Below are positions 44,080 to 53,053 of a stretch of 64,000 bases of DNA, in pieces. Each line of letters starts with the position of its first letter. The stretch's first letter is position 1. A program made the translations under genes and the position numbers. This DNA comes from Methylophilus methylotrophus DSM 46235 = ATCC 53528 (GTDB lineage Bacteria > Pseudomonadota > Gammaproteobacteria > Burkholderiales > Methylophilaceae): positions 117,428 through 181,427 of the forward strand of contig NZ_KB905144.1 of assembly GCF_000378225.1 (NCBI RefSeq). The letters are read 5' to 3'. The notes below the pieces were generated by a model. The model was given only the letters and a program-made list of their open reading frames with translations, was not told the DNA's origin and ran no database searches.

Positions 44080-45054
44080 TTAATATGATGTATTCATCAG
44101 TCTGGCATTGATCGCCACCAGACAAACGCCCAACAAAGCGGCCCCTGCATTATGTAATACGGCTAATACCAATGGCAGTTGCAATAGCAGATTGCCTATC
44201 CCCACAGCGATTTGGCAAAAGACAATTGCCATTAAAGTCCAGCCCAACATTTTTGCGTTTTCACGTTGCATCAGCATCCTGGCTGCCACACTCATCCAGA
44301 TCAGCACTACCAGTGCACCCAGCCTGTGCACCCACTGGATTGCCGTTAACGCATCCAGATGCAACTGCCCCCCATCACGGCTTTCGCCCAATGCACGCGT
44401 GAGATGGAAGGCGTCGCGAATATCCATATGCGGCCACCACATCCCGTGACAGGTTGGAAAATCGGTGCAGGCCAGGGCTGCATAATTACTGCTCGTCCAT
44501 CCGCCCAGCAACACTTGCAGTATCCATACTAGCAAGGCCAAACGTAACCAATATTGTGAGCCCTTAGGCAAGGCAATATCCGGCGTGATGACATGGCGGA
44601 AAGCGATCCAGCTAAGCACGGCCAGTGTGGTCATTCCTCCCAGCAAGTGCAGGGTGACAATGACAGGCTTCAGCAATAAAGTGACCGTCCACATCCCCAG
44701 CAACGCCTGTAACACAATCAATACCACCAAGGCGGACGAAAGCTGCCAGGACGTCCTGATCACCTGCCGTTGACGGAAAGCCAGCACCGCCAATGCCACC
44801 ACCAACAACCCCAAACTGCCTGCCAGATAGCGGTGAGCCATTTCCTTCCAGGCTTTGGCATGTTCAACCGGCTTATCCGGGTAAGCCTGCTGCGCAGACT
44901 GGATGGCTGCCTCACTCTGCGGCACTGTCAGCGTACCATAACAGCCAGGCCAATCAGGGCAACCAAGACCGGCGTCTGATAACCGCACATACGAACCCAG
45001 TACTACCACACAAAACGCCACCACTGCGGCCACTGCACTTAACGTTCTAAACAT
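44080..45054 (-). CDS. ctaA: Heme A synthase CtaA
   Basis: This 324-residue membrane enzyme oxidises heme O to heme A. It has eight hydrophobic segments and the conserved VVLGSYVRLSDAGLGCPDWP start, HRYLAGSLGLL (first heme-ligand region), LLGGMTTLAVLSW, TDFPTCHGMWWP and AIQWVHRLGALVV (second His pair). Cys residues in GCPDWPGCYG are present. It lies 3 bp after the SCO-like gene and before ctaB in the same minus-strand series. Confidence 0.95.
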   Translation of the reverse strand: MFRTLSAVAAVVAFCVVVLGSYVRLSDAGLGCPDWPGCYGTLTVPQSEAAIQSAQQAYPDKPVEHAKAWKEMAHRYLAGSLGLLVVALAVLAFRQRQVIRTSWQLSSALVVLIVLQALLGMWTVTLLLKPVIVTLHLLGGMTTLAVLSWIAFRHVITPDIALPKGSQYWLRLALLVWILQVLLGGWTSSNYAALACTDFPTCHGMWWPHMDIRDAFHLTRALGESRDGGQLHLDALTAIQWVHRLGALVVLIWMSVAARMLMQRENAKMLGWTLMAIVFCQIAVGIGNLLLQLPLVLAVLHNAGAALLGVCLVAINARLMNTSY

Positions 45055-45057
45055 GCG

Positions 45058-45681
45058 CTAGCCTGCCCAAGAAGCCTTTAATAATTTCAGCAAGTCCTTG
45101 CGTATCCACTTGGCTTCCATGTCAGGTCCATACTGCATCATGATGTTGCCAAGTGGATCAATGAAATACACACGATGGGCATCCAGTGTATTTTGCCCGC
45201 CACCGCTCAACATTCTCCCTAACTCTGCGACCTGCTCTGATTGCCCATTGATGATCAGCAAATCAGGATAGCGAGCCCGGATCGGTGATGTGTCAGCTTG
45301 CTGTGTAATCAGCACCCGCTGTACACGCACCATATCCTTGTACATGGAGACATAAATCTGCCGGAGATCATATAGGCGCTGCATGCAGCCAGCATCACAC
45401 TCGCGTGCAATCAGGACCATATTCCACTTATCCTGCCAGAACATAGGCAAAGATTGTTGATTGTCGTTTACCCAGTTCCTGGCATGTGCAATGGAAACTG
45501 GAGGTTGAATCAGCTGACCGTAACTCTTGCCGCTTGGCCGCCATTCAAACTTGATCATAGCCACTACTACCAGCAGCGGCACAGTAAAAAAGATCGCCAA
45601 CAACAGAAATATCATGCGCCCTTTACGCTGCTGAACCGGATCAAGGGTTTGGTGTGTCTGTGCTTCGTCGTTAGTCATCAT
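45058..45681 (-). CDS. SCO1/SenC-like copper chaperone candidate
   Basis: This 207-residue single-pass protein has a membrane anchor at about residues 22-43 (MIFLLLAIFFTVPLLVVVAM) and a periplasmic thioredoxin-like part. ARECDAGCMQRLYDLRQIYV gives a CxxxC pair, and LDAHRVYFIDPLGNIMMQYG holds a His before a Y-F-I-D-P-x-G strand. This is the same order of copper ligands (CxxxC plus His) as in SCO proteins, although the CP-x-x-CP context is not kept. It starts at the ATG that overlaps the SURF1 stop by one base (TGATG) and precedes ctaA. It probably loads copper into CtaC. Confidence 0.7.
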   Translation of the reverse strand: MMTNDEAQTHQTLDPVQQRKGRMIFLLLAIFFTVPLLVVVAMIKFEWRPSGKSYGQLIQPPVSIAHARNWVNDNQQSLPMFWQDKWNMVLIARECDAGCMQRLYDLRQIYVSMYKDMVRVQRVLITQQADTSPIRARYPDLLIINGQSEQVAELGRMLSGGGQNTLDAHRVYFIDPLGNIMMQYGPDMEAKWIRKDLLKLLKASWAG

Positions 45682-46406
45682 CAAGCCCGCTTTTCTATCA
45701 TTTGATACACGCCGATCAGCAAACTCGCCACAGCAAAACCAAACCACTGGTAAGCGTAACCAAGGTGCTTCTCGACCTGACCGCTAGGGACATCCCAATG
45801 CCGCTGGTAGCCCTCAGGCATCGCGGGATCCAACTTGAGAATCACATCAGGGAAATGGTATGGCACATGTTCGCGCAGATAAGCAAAGTCAATCACCGGC
45901 TGGACCGCCTGCCATGCCTTGCCGGGCTTATCAAGGCGAAAGCCTTTTTTAGTTTGCTGCCAGAAGAGACCCTTAACGGTTTGTTCGCTTTGGGTTGTGC
46001 TAATAGAGGGGACTTTCTGGTGATCGTCATAACCTGCGATCCAGCCACGGTCTACCCACACGACATGCTGTTTATCATTGAGCAATAAAGGCGTGATGAC
46101 ATGAAAACCTGCCTGCCCTTGCTCCACTTGGTTATCCAGAAAAAAACTGAATTGAGGCAGATAGTGCCCCTTGAACTCGGCTGTCTGCAAATGCAAGGCT
46201 TCCAGCTTTGCCACATCTCTCAGATCTTGTGCCTGTACCGCAATCGCACCCGCATGACGGGTCAACGCGTGTGTGATCTCCTGCTTCTGCTCGGCTTTAT
46301 GCCATTGCCATAAACCTAGCCTTACACAACTCCAAATAGCCAGTACCATTACACACACCACCATCCAGCGCACACGAACAACATAATTTCCTAAGGGTAT
46401 TTGCAT
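45681..46406 (-). CDS. SURF1-family oxidase assembly protein
   Basis: This 241-residue protein has two membrane helices near its ends (VVCVMVLAIWSCVRLGLWQW, and GYAQWFGF-like AYQWFGFAVASLLIGVYQ) and a periplasmic domain between. SURF1 landmarks are RLGLWQWHKAEQK at the N-terminus, FKGHYLPQFSFFLDNQVEQG, HVVWVDRGWI and HLGYAYQWFGFA at the end. SURF1 helps insert heme A into subunit I. Start chosen at the ATG at 46406 because earlier candidates add atypical residues. Divergent from DUF2909. Confidence 0.9.
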   Translation of the reverse strand: MQIPLGNYVVRVRWMVVCVMVLAIWSCVRLGLWQWHKAEQKQEITHALTRHAGAIAVQAQDLRDVAKLEALHLQTAEFKGHYLPQFSFFLDNQVEQGQAGFHVITPLLLNDKQHVVWVDRGWIAGYDDHQKVPSISTTQSEQTVKGLFWQQTKKGFRLDKPGKAWQAVQPVIDFAYLREHVPYHFPDVILKLDPAMPEGYQRHWDVPSGQVEKHLGYAYQWFGFAVASLLIGVYQMIEKRA

Positions 46407-46454
46407 TTTCCTGCTTACAGCCCATAATGTCATCAACTTACAGGAGATCACACC

Positions 46455-46655
46455 ATGTTCATTAAAATTGCCACCATTTTGATACTAATTGTCATCATTG
46501 GCAGCTTGTTCTCCGCCCTGCTTTTTCTGCTAAAAGATAAACGTGGTTCAGATCGCACCGTCAAGGCACTGACCATGCGTATCGGTTTATCCATTTTCCT
46601 GTTTATCGCATTGATCATCGCAGCCCATTTTGGCTATATTGGCCATACGCTCTAG
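46455..46655 (+). CDS. DUF2909 twin-helix membrane protein
   Basis: This 66-residue protein has two hydrophobic helices (ATILILIVIIGSLFSALLFL and IGLSIFLFIALIIAAHFGYI) separated by KDKRGSDRTVKALTMR. This is the DUF2909 pattern, a small family commonly found in proteobacterial oxidase clusters. It is on the plus strand, opposite to all other oxidase genes, between SURF1 and ctaE. AGGAG precedes the ATG. Function unknown, perhaps assembly. Confidence 0.88.
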   Translation: MFIKIATILILIVIIGSLFSALLFLLKDKRGSDRTVKALTMRIGLSIFLFIALIIAAHFGYIGHTL

Positions 46656-46669
46656 CTGTCAGATTTATT

Positions 46670-46698
46670 AAAAAGGGCGCTGATTGCGCCCTTTTTAA
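46670..46698. terminator. Bidirectional terminator between DUF2909 and ctaE
   Basis: AAAAAGGGCGC pairs with GCGCCCTTTTT around TGATT. A/T tracts flank both sides, so it can end both convergent transcripts. Confidence 0.92.
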
Positions 46699-47631
46699 TT
46701 AGAGCATGTAGACAAAAATATACAGGCCTAACCAAACCACATCGACAAAGTGCCAGTACCAAGCCACTCCTTCGAAGCCAAAATGATGCTCGGGTGTAAA
46801 GTGACCCTTGATACTACGCAACCAAATCACAATCAGCATCAAAGTCCCAATGGTGACGTGAAAGCCGTGGAAACCTGTCAGCATGAAGAATGTGGCGCCA
46901 TACGCACCAGACTTCAGCGTCAAGCCCATTTCTGTGTAGGCATGATGGTACTCAGCAGCTTGACAGCACAGAAACGTGATACCCAACGCAATCGTCAGGA
47001 AAAGCCCAATCACCAACTGCTTGCGATTGTTTTTGATCAGCCCCCAGTGCGCCCAGGTAATCGTCGCACCCGAACTCAGCAACAGCAAAGTGTTGATCAG
47101 TGGCAAACCACTCCAGGTCATTGGATGAAATGACGGGTTGGGCTTATAGGACTCACCAAGCACCGTCCCTCCAGGGCCTTGTGATGGCCAGGTACTCAGG
47201 AAGTCTTTGTAAGGCGTGATATCCGGTGCGTAAGAAGCCAGATCAGGGACTGACAACACACGCATATAAAATAAGGCGCCAAAGAAAGCTGCAAAAAAAG
47301 CCACCTCTGAACAGATGAATACAATCATGCCAATACGGAAAGACTTGTCTTCCCATTTTTTGTACTGGCCAGTGACACTCTCAGTGACCACAGCGCTCAA
47401 CCACTTGAACATCATGACCAATATGATCGCCAAGCCTATATACATCATGTATTTGCCTGGTGTGGCCAGGTAAGACAGCGCCGGGTTCTTGATAGAACCA
47501 TCCATGCGTGTATCAGCCCCCGTGACATTGAAAACAAAACCACTGGCCATAGACAGCAAACCGACGGAAATCAGCGCCGGGTAAATGCTGCCATGTGGGA
47601 CAAAATAGTGATTTCCTGAATGACTAGCCAT
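46699..47631 (-). CDS. ctaE: Cytochrome c oxidase subunit III
   Basis: This 310-residue protein has seven hydrophobic segments and is long for subunit III (about 260-290). It shows the family's MASHSGNHYFVPHGSIYPAL start, FICSEVAFFAAFFGALFYMR, GFHGFHVTIGTLMLIVIWLR and a terminal HHFGFEGVAWYWHFVDVVWL. Subunit III stabilises the oxidase and channels proton or oxygen supply. It follows ctaG on the minus strand and ends at a bidirectional terminator. Confidence 0.96.
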   Translation of the reverse strand: MASHSGNHYFVPHGSIYPALISVGLLSMASGFVFNVTGADTRMDGSIKNPALSYLATPGKYMMYIGLAIILVMMFKWLSAVVTESVTGQYKKWEDKSFRIGMIVFICSEVAFFAAFFGALFYMRVLSVPDLASYAPDITPYKDFLSTWPSQGPGGTVLGESYKPNPSFHPMTWSGLPLINTLLLLSSGATITWAHWGLIKNNRKQLVIGLFLTIALGITFLCCQAAEYHHAYTEMGLTLKSGAYGATFFMLTGFHGFHVTIGTLMLIVIWLRSIKGHFTPEHHFGFEGVAWYWHFVDVVWLGLYIFVYML

Positions 47632-47670
47632 GCATTAACTCCCTATCCTTTAATTGTGTTGCTCATTAAT

Positions 47671-48210
47671 TTATTGCTGACTTGCCGGAAAAAACGAATA
47701 CGACAATGTCATTTCTTGTACATCTTCAGGCAATTCGGCACTGACAAAGAATCGCAGTGGCAACGCCTTCACTTCCCCAGGTTTAAGTGACTGCCTGACA
47801 AAGCAGAAACACTCAATTTTTTTCAAATGTGCTGATGCCTTGCCGGGTGTCACACTTGGAATCGCCTGCCCCGCCAATTCCACATTCGTAATATTCTTGG
47901 CCTCAAACATCACTGTCGTGACCTGGCCTGGATGCACTACCACACTGCTTTGTTTGGGGTAGAAATTCCATCCAAGACCAGGCATCACTGAAGACACAAA
48001 CTGCACCGTGACTTCACGTTTCAAATCCACAACAGCTTTCGCAGCACTCTCGGCACTGTTTTTTGTTTTGCCATTCAGCCCGGTCACTGAACAAATCACG
48101 TCATACAATGGCACCAGGGCAAAGGCAAATAACAACGCGCCGACGATAATCCACACCAACTTCAACGCCAATTTTTTATTGGCGGCTACCTGATCCTGTT
48201 TTAATGCCAT
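47671..48210 (-). CDS. ctaG: Cytochrome c oxidase assembly protein CtaG/Cox11
   Basis: This 179-residue protein has one N-terminal membrane helix (LVWIIVGALLFAFALVPLYD) and a periplasmic copper-binding domain. The diagnostic YDVICSVTGLNGKT, then KKIECFCFVRQSLKPGE with the CFCF copper motif (near residue 130), and the C-terminal LPEDVQEMTLSYSFF are all present. Cox11 delivers copper to the CuB site of subunit I. It lies between a 32-residue membrane protein and ctaE. Confidence 0.96.
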   Translation of the reverse strand: MALKQDQVAANKKLALKLVWIIVGALLFAFALVPLYDVICSVTGLNGKTKNSAESAAKAVVDLKREVTVQFVSSVMPGLGWNFYPKQSSVVVHPGQVTTVMFEAKNITNVELAGQAIPSVTPGKASAHLKKIECFCFVRQSLKPGEVKALPLRFFVSAELPEDVQEMTLSYSFFPASQQ

Positions 48211-48229
48211 AGCACTGTTAGCAACCGGT

Positions 48230-48328
48230 TTACTTCCAAATGGTAAACATGGAAATCAGGTACCAGAGAATTGCCACCGCTGCTAACAGCCATGCAATTT
48301 TCCTGTTGTTGGACTGCTTATTACTCAA
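48230..48328 (-). CDS. 32-residue membrane protein between ctaD and ctaG
   Basis: A TTG start (7 bases after GAGGTGG) opens a frame of 32 residues: polar SNKQSNNRKIAW, then the helix LLAAVAILWYLISMFTIWK and stop. The position, size and single helix match the small oxidase-assembly proteins that sit between subunit I and Cox11 genes in betaproteobacteria. The sequence is too short for a firm family call. Confidence 0.65.
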   Translation of the reverse strand: MSNKQSNNRKIAWLLAAVAILWYLISMFTIWK

Positions 48329-48346
48329 GATACTTCCACCTCAAAA

Positions 48347-48390
48347 CAAAGCCAATCAACCACAGATACTGGATTGACTGGCTTTTTTAA
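48347..48390 (-). terminator. Hairpin between ctaD and downstream genes
   Basis: On the minus strand, AAGCCAGTCAA pairs with TTGATTGGCTT (one G-T), followed by TGTTTTG. The T tract is weak, so this may reduce rather than end read-through from ctaC-ctaD into ctaG-ctaE. Confidence 0.55.
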
Positions 48391-48393
48391 TAT

Positions 48394-49986
48394 TTACTTA
48401 ACCACCGGCTGTTCGGTAAAGCTATGGTAAGGCGGTGGAGAAGGCAATGTCCACTCCAACCCCTCGGCGCCTTCCCAAACCTTGTCTGTGGCTTTCTGGC
48501 CACCTTTCACACAGCTGATGATAATGTAAACGAACAGCAGTTGTGACAGGCCAAGTACGAATGCACCTATAGAAGAAATCATATTGAATTCTGCGAACTG
48601 CAATGCATAGTCTGGAATACGGCGAGGCATACCAGCCAACCCGACAAAGAACTGTGGGATAAAAGTCACATTGAATGAAATGGCTGTTAACCAGAAGTGC
48701 AATTTACCCAGCTTCTCGTTGTACATGTGACCTGTCATTTTTGGCAGCCAGTAATAGACTCCCGCCATAATACCCATGATCCCACCAGCAAACAGGGTAT
48801 AGTGGAAGTGCGCTACCACAAAGTAGCTATTGTGGTATTGCGCATCCGCAGCCACATCAGCCAGTACCAAACCAGTCAGGCCACCAACACCGAACAGGAT
48901 AATCCAGCCAACCGTAAACAGCATGGGTGTTTCAAAGCTCATGGAGCCTTTCCACATAGTGCGGATCCAGCAGTAAAACAACACAGCCAAGGGCAGTGAA
49001 ATAGCCATGGTACTATACATAAAGTAGAGCAAGGCAGGCACTGGCATACCGGCAGTAAAGAAGTGGTGCGCCCATACTACGACAGCCAGCGCGCCAATCG
49101 CCCACAAGGAATACACTTGTGCCTTGTAGCCATACATGGGTTTGCGGCTGAATGTTTGCAGGATTTGTGGGATAAAGCCCCAGACCGGCAACAGCAGGAT
49201 ATACACTTCCGGGTGACCGAAGAACCAGAACAGATGCTGGAACATGATAGGGTCGCCACCACCGGCAGCGTCAAAGAAGTGTGTACCAAAGTGACGGTCT
49301 GTCAGCAACATGGTCACAGCCCCTGCCAACACCGGAATCGTGGCAATCAGCAGGAAAGCCGTGATCAGCCAACCCCAGGCAAACATCGGCATTTTCATCA
49401 AAGTCATGCCTGGCGCGCGCATGTTGTAAATGGTCACAATGATGTTAATCGAACCCAGTACAGACGAAATCCCCAGCAAGTGCACCGCAAAAATAGCGAA
49501 ATCGACGCCAATGCCGCCTTGCACCGACAGTGGTGGATAGAATGTCCAGCCGGTTGCCAGTGCACCATCACCCACTCCAAACAAAGCCAGGGTGAATGGC
49601 AACGTCAGCAGAATAGCGGAAGGTGGCAAAATCCAGAACCCCCAGTTATTCAACCGTGGCAACGCCATGTCAGGCGCACCAATCTGCAATGGCAGCATCC
49701 AGTTAGCAAACCCGGTAGCTGCTGGCATCAGTGCCGCAAAAATCATGATCAGCGCATGCACACCAATCAGCTGGTTAAAAAATTCCGGGTTCATTAATTG
49801 CAAACCCGGTTTGAATAATTCGGCACGAATGCCCAGAATCATGGAGCCACCGACCAAAAACATGATCAGTGAGAATGTCAGATACATGGTCCCGATATCT
49901 TTATGGTTGGTGGTGGTTAACCAACGCATAATCCCGGTTGGGTGATCGTGATGCTCATCATGATGTGCTACGGTTGTAGTACTCAT
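48394..49986 (-). CDS. ctaD: Cytochrome c oxidase subunit I (aa3-type)
   Basis: This 530-residue catalytic subunit has twelve membrane helices. Heme and CuB ligands are visible: the His in GVHALIMIFAALMP, FGHPEVYILLLPVWG (His-Glu-x-x-Tyr cross-link), VVWAHHFFTAGMP (His-His) and VVAHFHYTLFAGG (His-x-His). It reduces oxygen to water with heme a, heme a3 and CuB. TAGGAG precedes the ATG. It is directly downstream of ctaC (27 bp). Confidence 0.98.
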   Translation of the reverse strand: MSTTTVAHHDEHHDHPTGIMRWLTTTNHKDIGTMYLTFSLIMFLVGGSMILGIRAELFKPGLQLMNPEFFNQLIGVHALIMIFAALMPAATGFANWMLPLQIGAPDMALPRLNNWGFWILPPSAILLTLPFTLALFGVGDGALATGWTFYPPLSVQGGIGVDFAIFAVHLLGISSVLGSINIIVTIYNMRAPGMTLMKMPMFAWGWLITAFLLIATIPVLAGAVTMLLTDRHFGTHFFDAAGGGDPIMFQHLFWFFGHPEVYILLLPVWGFIPQILQTFSRKPMYGYKAQVYSLWAIGALAVVVWAHHFFTAGMPVPALLYFMYSTMAISLPLAVLFYCWIRTMWKGSMSFETPMLFTVGWIILFGVGGLTGLVLADVAADAQYHNSYFVVAHFHYTLFAGGIMGIMAGVYYWLPKMTGHMYNEKLGKLHFWLTAISFNVTFIPQFFVGLAGMPRRIPDYALQFAEFNMISSIGAFVLGLSQLLFVYIIISCVKGGQKATDKVWEGAEGLEWTLPSPPPYHSFTEQPVVK

Positions 49987-50013
49987 AGTGCTCTCCTAAA
50001 ATCGCTTAAATAT

Positions 50014-51180
50014 TTATTCGCGTGCAGCTTTGACTTGTGCGGGCTGCACCACTGCATCCACTGTGGCGGTATTACCAAGCGCATTACGCTCGTAGGTAAT
50101 CACTGCGGCAATTTCCGTGTCGTTTAGTGTCGCTTTCCAGGCTGGCATCACGCCTTTACCATTCAGCACACGATCCATGTGACTGTCTTTCTGGTATTTA
50201 CCATCTGCGCCAAAAATCGGGCCGGTAGCAACCTTGCTACCTGTCAGGGCAGGGAATGCCGGAGGCAACCCTGCACCGCTCACCTGGTGGCAAACAGCAC
50301 AGTTTTTCTCGTAAACGGTTTTACCCTGGGCGATCAATTCATCCTTAGTCATTTCCTTGACATCGCTGGCCGCTTTTTGCTCATCCTGTTTTTTATTCGC
50401 CCACTGTGCAAACTCTTCTTTGGAAACCGCATTTACAACCACAGGCATATATCCGTGACCCTTGCCACAAAGCTCTTTACACTGGCCGCGATAAACGCCG
50501 GGCTTCTCCACTTGCACCCAGGTTTCGCGAATAAAACCAGGCACCGCCACACGGGAAGAGCCAAACTGAGGCACCCACCAGTTATGCAGCACATCCGAAG
50601 CAGTCATCAAAATACGCACCTTCTCACCCACTGGCAGCACCAGCGGATTATCGACTTCAAGCAGGTAATTCTCGCCCTTGTCTTCGGCATTATGCATTTG
50701 GCCATCGGTAGTAGCCAGATTGCTGACAAATTTAATACCTTTGGCATCGCCATCAAGATATTCATACTGCCAGCGCCATTGTGAGCCGGTGATCTTGATG
50801 ACCATGGTCGACTGGTCGCGCGTGTCTTCCATCATGACCACGCTGTGGTAAGCAGGAATGCCCATGATGACAAAGTCGATCAGCAACAGAATGGCAAAGG
50901 GGATCAAGGTCCAGAAAATTTCAATGGCCGTTGAAGGCGCTTTATCGGCGACTGGCTTGTAACCTTTGCTGTGACGGTGGGTCACAATTGAGTAAATCAT
51001 GATTGCCAAAACCACCACAAAAATCACGGCAGTAATCAGCATAAACTTGTTGTGTACGTGGAGGGTATCCAAAGCCATAGGTGTCACAGGCTCTGGAAAA
51101 TTCCAGGTGAAGTCAGCACGTGCGCTTAAAGACAAGAACAATGCGAACGCACCAACCCCGAGTTTCTTCATCCCTTGCAT
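50014..51180 (-). CDS. ctaC: Cytochrome c oxidase subunit II with fused cytochrome c (caa3-type)
   Basis: This 388-residue protein has a signal peptide (GVGAFALFLSLSARA), two membrane helices (about 45-65 and 95-115), a CuA cupredoxin domain and a C-terminal cytochrome c domain. CuA ligands lie in ASDVLHNWWVP and GQCKELCGKGHGYMP (Cys, Cys, His, Met). The heme c motif CAVCHQVSGAG is near residue 295, with a GVMPAW axial Met near 350. The fusion lets it accept electrons directly from soluble cytochrome c. Start fixed by GGAG 7 bases upstream. Confidence 0.97.
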   Translation of the reverse strand: MQGMKKLGVGAFALFLSLSARADFTWNFPEPVTPMALDTLHVHNKFMLITAVIFVVVLAIMIYSIVTHRHSKGYKPVADKAPSTAIEIFWTLIPFAILLLIDFVIMGIPAYHSVVMMEDTRDQSTMVIKITGSQWRWQYEYLDGDAKGIKFVSNLATTDGQMHNAEDKGENYLLEVDNPLVLPVGEKVRILMTASDVLHNWWVPQFGSSRVAVPGFIRETWVQVEKPGVYRGQCKELCGKGHGYMPVVVNAVSKEEFAQWANKKQDEQKAASDVKEMTKDELIAQGKTVYEKNCAVCHQVSGAGLPPAFPALTGSKVATGPIFGADGKYQKDSHMDRVLNGKGVMPAWKATLNDTEIAAVITYERNALGNTATVDAVVQPAQVKAARE

Positions 51181-51200
51181 CTAATCACTCCAAAATCCAG

Positions 51201-51662
51201 TTATTTAGTTTTTAAAAGCATTCGCTTGAGATGAGATGCCACTTGCTCACGCTGCACGTTGTCCATGGTATCTCGACCAAACTCAACTTCTTCATTATGG
51301 GACCCAATCCACAGTGACGTTTTACCGCCCTCACCTTCCCTGAGCGTTACCCGGGTCCAATAGCATTGAAAGCGAGCAAGCTTTATTTCCCCCAACACAC
51401 TTTGCTCGATTTCAACATGGTTCTCGACGAAAGTGATTTTTTCGTAATCACCCCTGTGACGCAGAACAACGACAAACGCCAGAACCACCAACACCAATTC
51501 CAAGCCAGCAAATGGCAACACCATCCAGGCACCGATATGAAAAAACCCTATCGCTATCAGCCCTGAAAGGACCACCAGACTTAGCAACAGCTTGAGCACA
51601 CTTTCTGTGGAAGCTGATGCATTCGGTTTGGTGATACATTGTGTTTCGCAAATAGATAACAT
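51201..51662 (-). CDS. DUF2244 membrane protein
   Basis: This 153-residue protein has two adjacent membrane helices (LKLLLSLVVLSGLIAIGFFH and WMVLPFAGLELVLVVLAFVV) and a beta-rich tail with FVENHVEIEQ and FQCYWTRVTLREGEGGKTSL. DUF2244 genes commonly sit beside ctaC in proteobacteria. Start at the ATG at 51662; a TTG three codons upstream is possible. It is the first gene of the minus-strand oxidase series, ending 20 bp before ctaC. Confidence 0.85.
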   Translation of the reverse strand: MLSICETQCITKPNASASTESVLKLLLSLVVLSGLIAIGFFHIGAWMVLPFAGLELVLVVLAFVVVLRHRGDYEKITFVENHVEIEQSVLGEIKLARFQCYWTRVTLREGEGGKTSLWIGSHNEEVEFGRDTMDNVQREQVASHLKRMLLKTK

Positions 51663-52226
51663 GTTTGCCAACCCAGAATTTAGCTTGTAGCAACCAAATT
51701 ACGTTTAGTTACAAATTTGTTACACGTTGTAAATTAGCACAAGACGCCCAGAGTGACAAGACAAAAAAATCAGGTTAAAACTGTCATAAATGTAAATTTA
51801 TGACTGGTAAAAGTTAATAAAAACACCTCAAATGCTTAGCCTTTTTTAATTGGAAATAAACCCGCCAATACTTGAAAAACCTGGAGTTAGTGGTTAATTG
51901 CCTAGTGGGAAAAATGAGGAATAAGCCATTCAAAAATGAACAGAAATATCCTAATTATGTAAATTTAATGTTCCATGTTGTCACATTTTTGTGGTTGCCT
52001 AATGAGCGTTTCATGATTAAGCTAATCGAGTAGAAAAACCCATAATTCCCCGCGGCGAAAATGCGAATACCATTCCGCTCCGGTGTAAAAGCAGCGGTTT
52101 TTTGTGTTGATTGATTAGAAATGCAGCAGTGTGACCGCCATCCACAAAAGCGTATTTTTAGTGTCAAAGCGGCCCAACTGCAAACAGCAATGAATGATAT
52201 CCATCATTTTATCGGGGGCCAAACAC
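51663..52226. other. Divergent promoter region of the oxidase cluster and DUF2189
   Basis: This is a 560-bp AT-rich stretch with no supported protein gene. It should hold the promoters of the oxidase operon (minus) and of DUF2189 (plus). A plus-strand terminator-like hairpin at 52075-52103 has no gene ahead of it. Confidence 0.5.
52075..52103 (+). terminator. Orphan terminator-like hairpin, possible small RNA end
   Basis: CCGCT pairs with AGCGG and is followed by six T residues. No coding gene on the plus strand ends within 400 bp upstream, so a short untranslated transcript or a leader attenuator before DUF2189 is possible. Confidence 0.4.
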
Positions 52227-53012
52227 ATGGGCATACAACATATTTCAGCCAACAAAATAAACGCTGACGACGACATTTTCATCCGCCAAGTCACACCCCA
52301 GGTTATTCCAGACTGGTTACACGCAGGGGTGACTGACATCCACCTTGGCGGCCGCGCCAGCTTGTTCTATGGCATTATTTTTGCGGCAGTGGGTGTCATT
52401 ATTCACAGCATTTTTGCTGAAAATTACTGGTTATTGGCGGGCACAACGACTGGTTTTTTCCTGCTGGGGCCATTTTTGGCGATGGGACTTTATGACTTGA
52501 GCCGCCGCATGGAAGCAGGCGAAGCACCAGTCCTCGCTCCAACGCTCTATGCATGGTTACCCAACCTTATCAACATTACCTTGTTCACCATGTTGTTGAT
52601 TCTTGTATTTTTTGCCTGGACCAGGCTTTCGATGACGATCTTTGCCCATTACTTCAATGGCGCACTGCCCACTTTTGCCGATGTAGTCATCAATGTATTT
52701 ACATTTAAACAACCCACATTTCTATTCGTCTACTTTTCTGCTGGTGCCATTTTTGCGGCATTCATCTTCAGCATCAGCGTCATTGCCATGCCGCTAATGC
52801 TAGACCGTAACGCAAGCGCATGGACTGCCGCCATCACCAGCCTGCGCACATGCGCCCGAAATCCTGTCACCATGGCATTGTGGGCGTTTTGCATTGTGGT
52901 GCTGGTGGGCTTTGGCCTGGCGACCAACTTTCTTGGACTGATACTGACCATGCCAGTGGTGGGTCATGCTAGCTGGCATGTATATCGGGATTTGGTTGAA
53001 GTAAGAAATTGA
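52227..53012 (+). CDS. DUF2189 inner-membrane protein
   Basis: This 261-residue protein has about six hydrophobic helices. The family pattern is clear: VTPQVIPDWLHAGVTDIHLG near residue 24, then FLLGPFLAMGLYDLSRRMEA (near 90) and MPLMLDRNASAWTAAITSLR (near 195), and a final GHASWHVYRDLVE. Function unknown; such genes often sit near terminal-oxidase genes. The ATG at 52227 is preferred (purine-rich GGGGG upstream) over an earlier in-frame start. Divergent from DUF2244. Confidence 0.85.
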   Translation: MGIQHISANKINADDDIFIRQVTPQVIPDWLHAGVTDIHLGGRASLFYGIIFAAVGVIIHSIFAENYWLLAGTTTGFFLLGPFLAMGLYDLSRRMEAGEAPVLAPTLYAWLPNLINITLFTMLLILVFFAWTRLSMTIFAHYFNGALPTFADVVINVFTFKQPTFLFVYFSAGAIFAAFIFSISVIAMPLMLDRNASAWTAAITSLRTCARNPVTMALWAFCIVVLVGFGLATNFLGLILTMPVVGHASWHVYRDLVEVRN

Positions 53013-53053
53013 CAAAAAGCTCAGTGCATCCAAGCCTTTAACTGCTACGAGAG

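Noticed and set aside
49063..49797. 244-codon open frame on the plus strand
   Set aside because: It is antisense to ctaD and is rich in His, Gln and Arg, a typical shadow.
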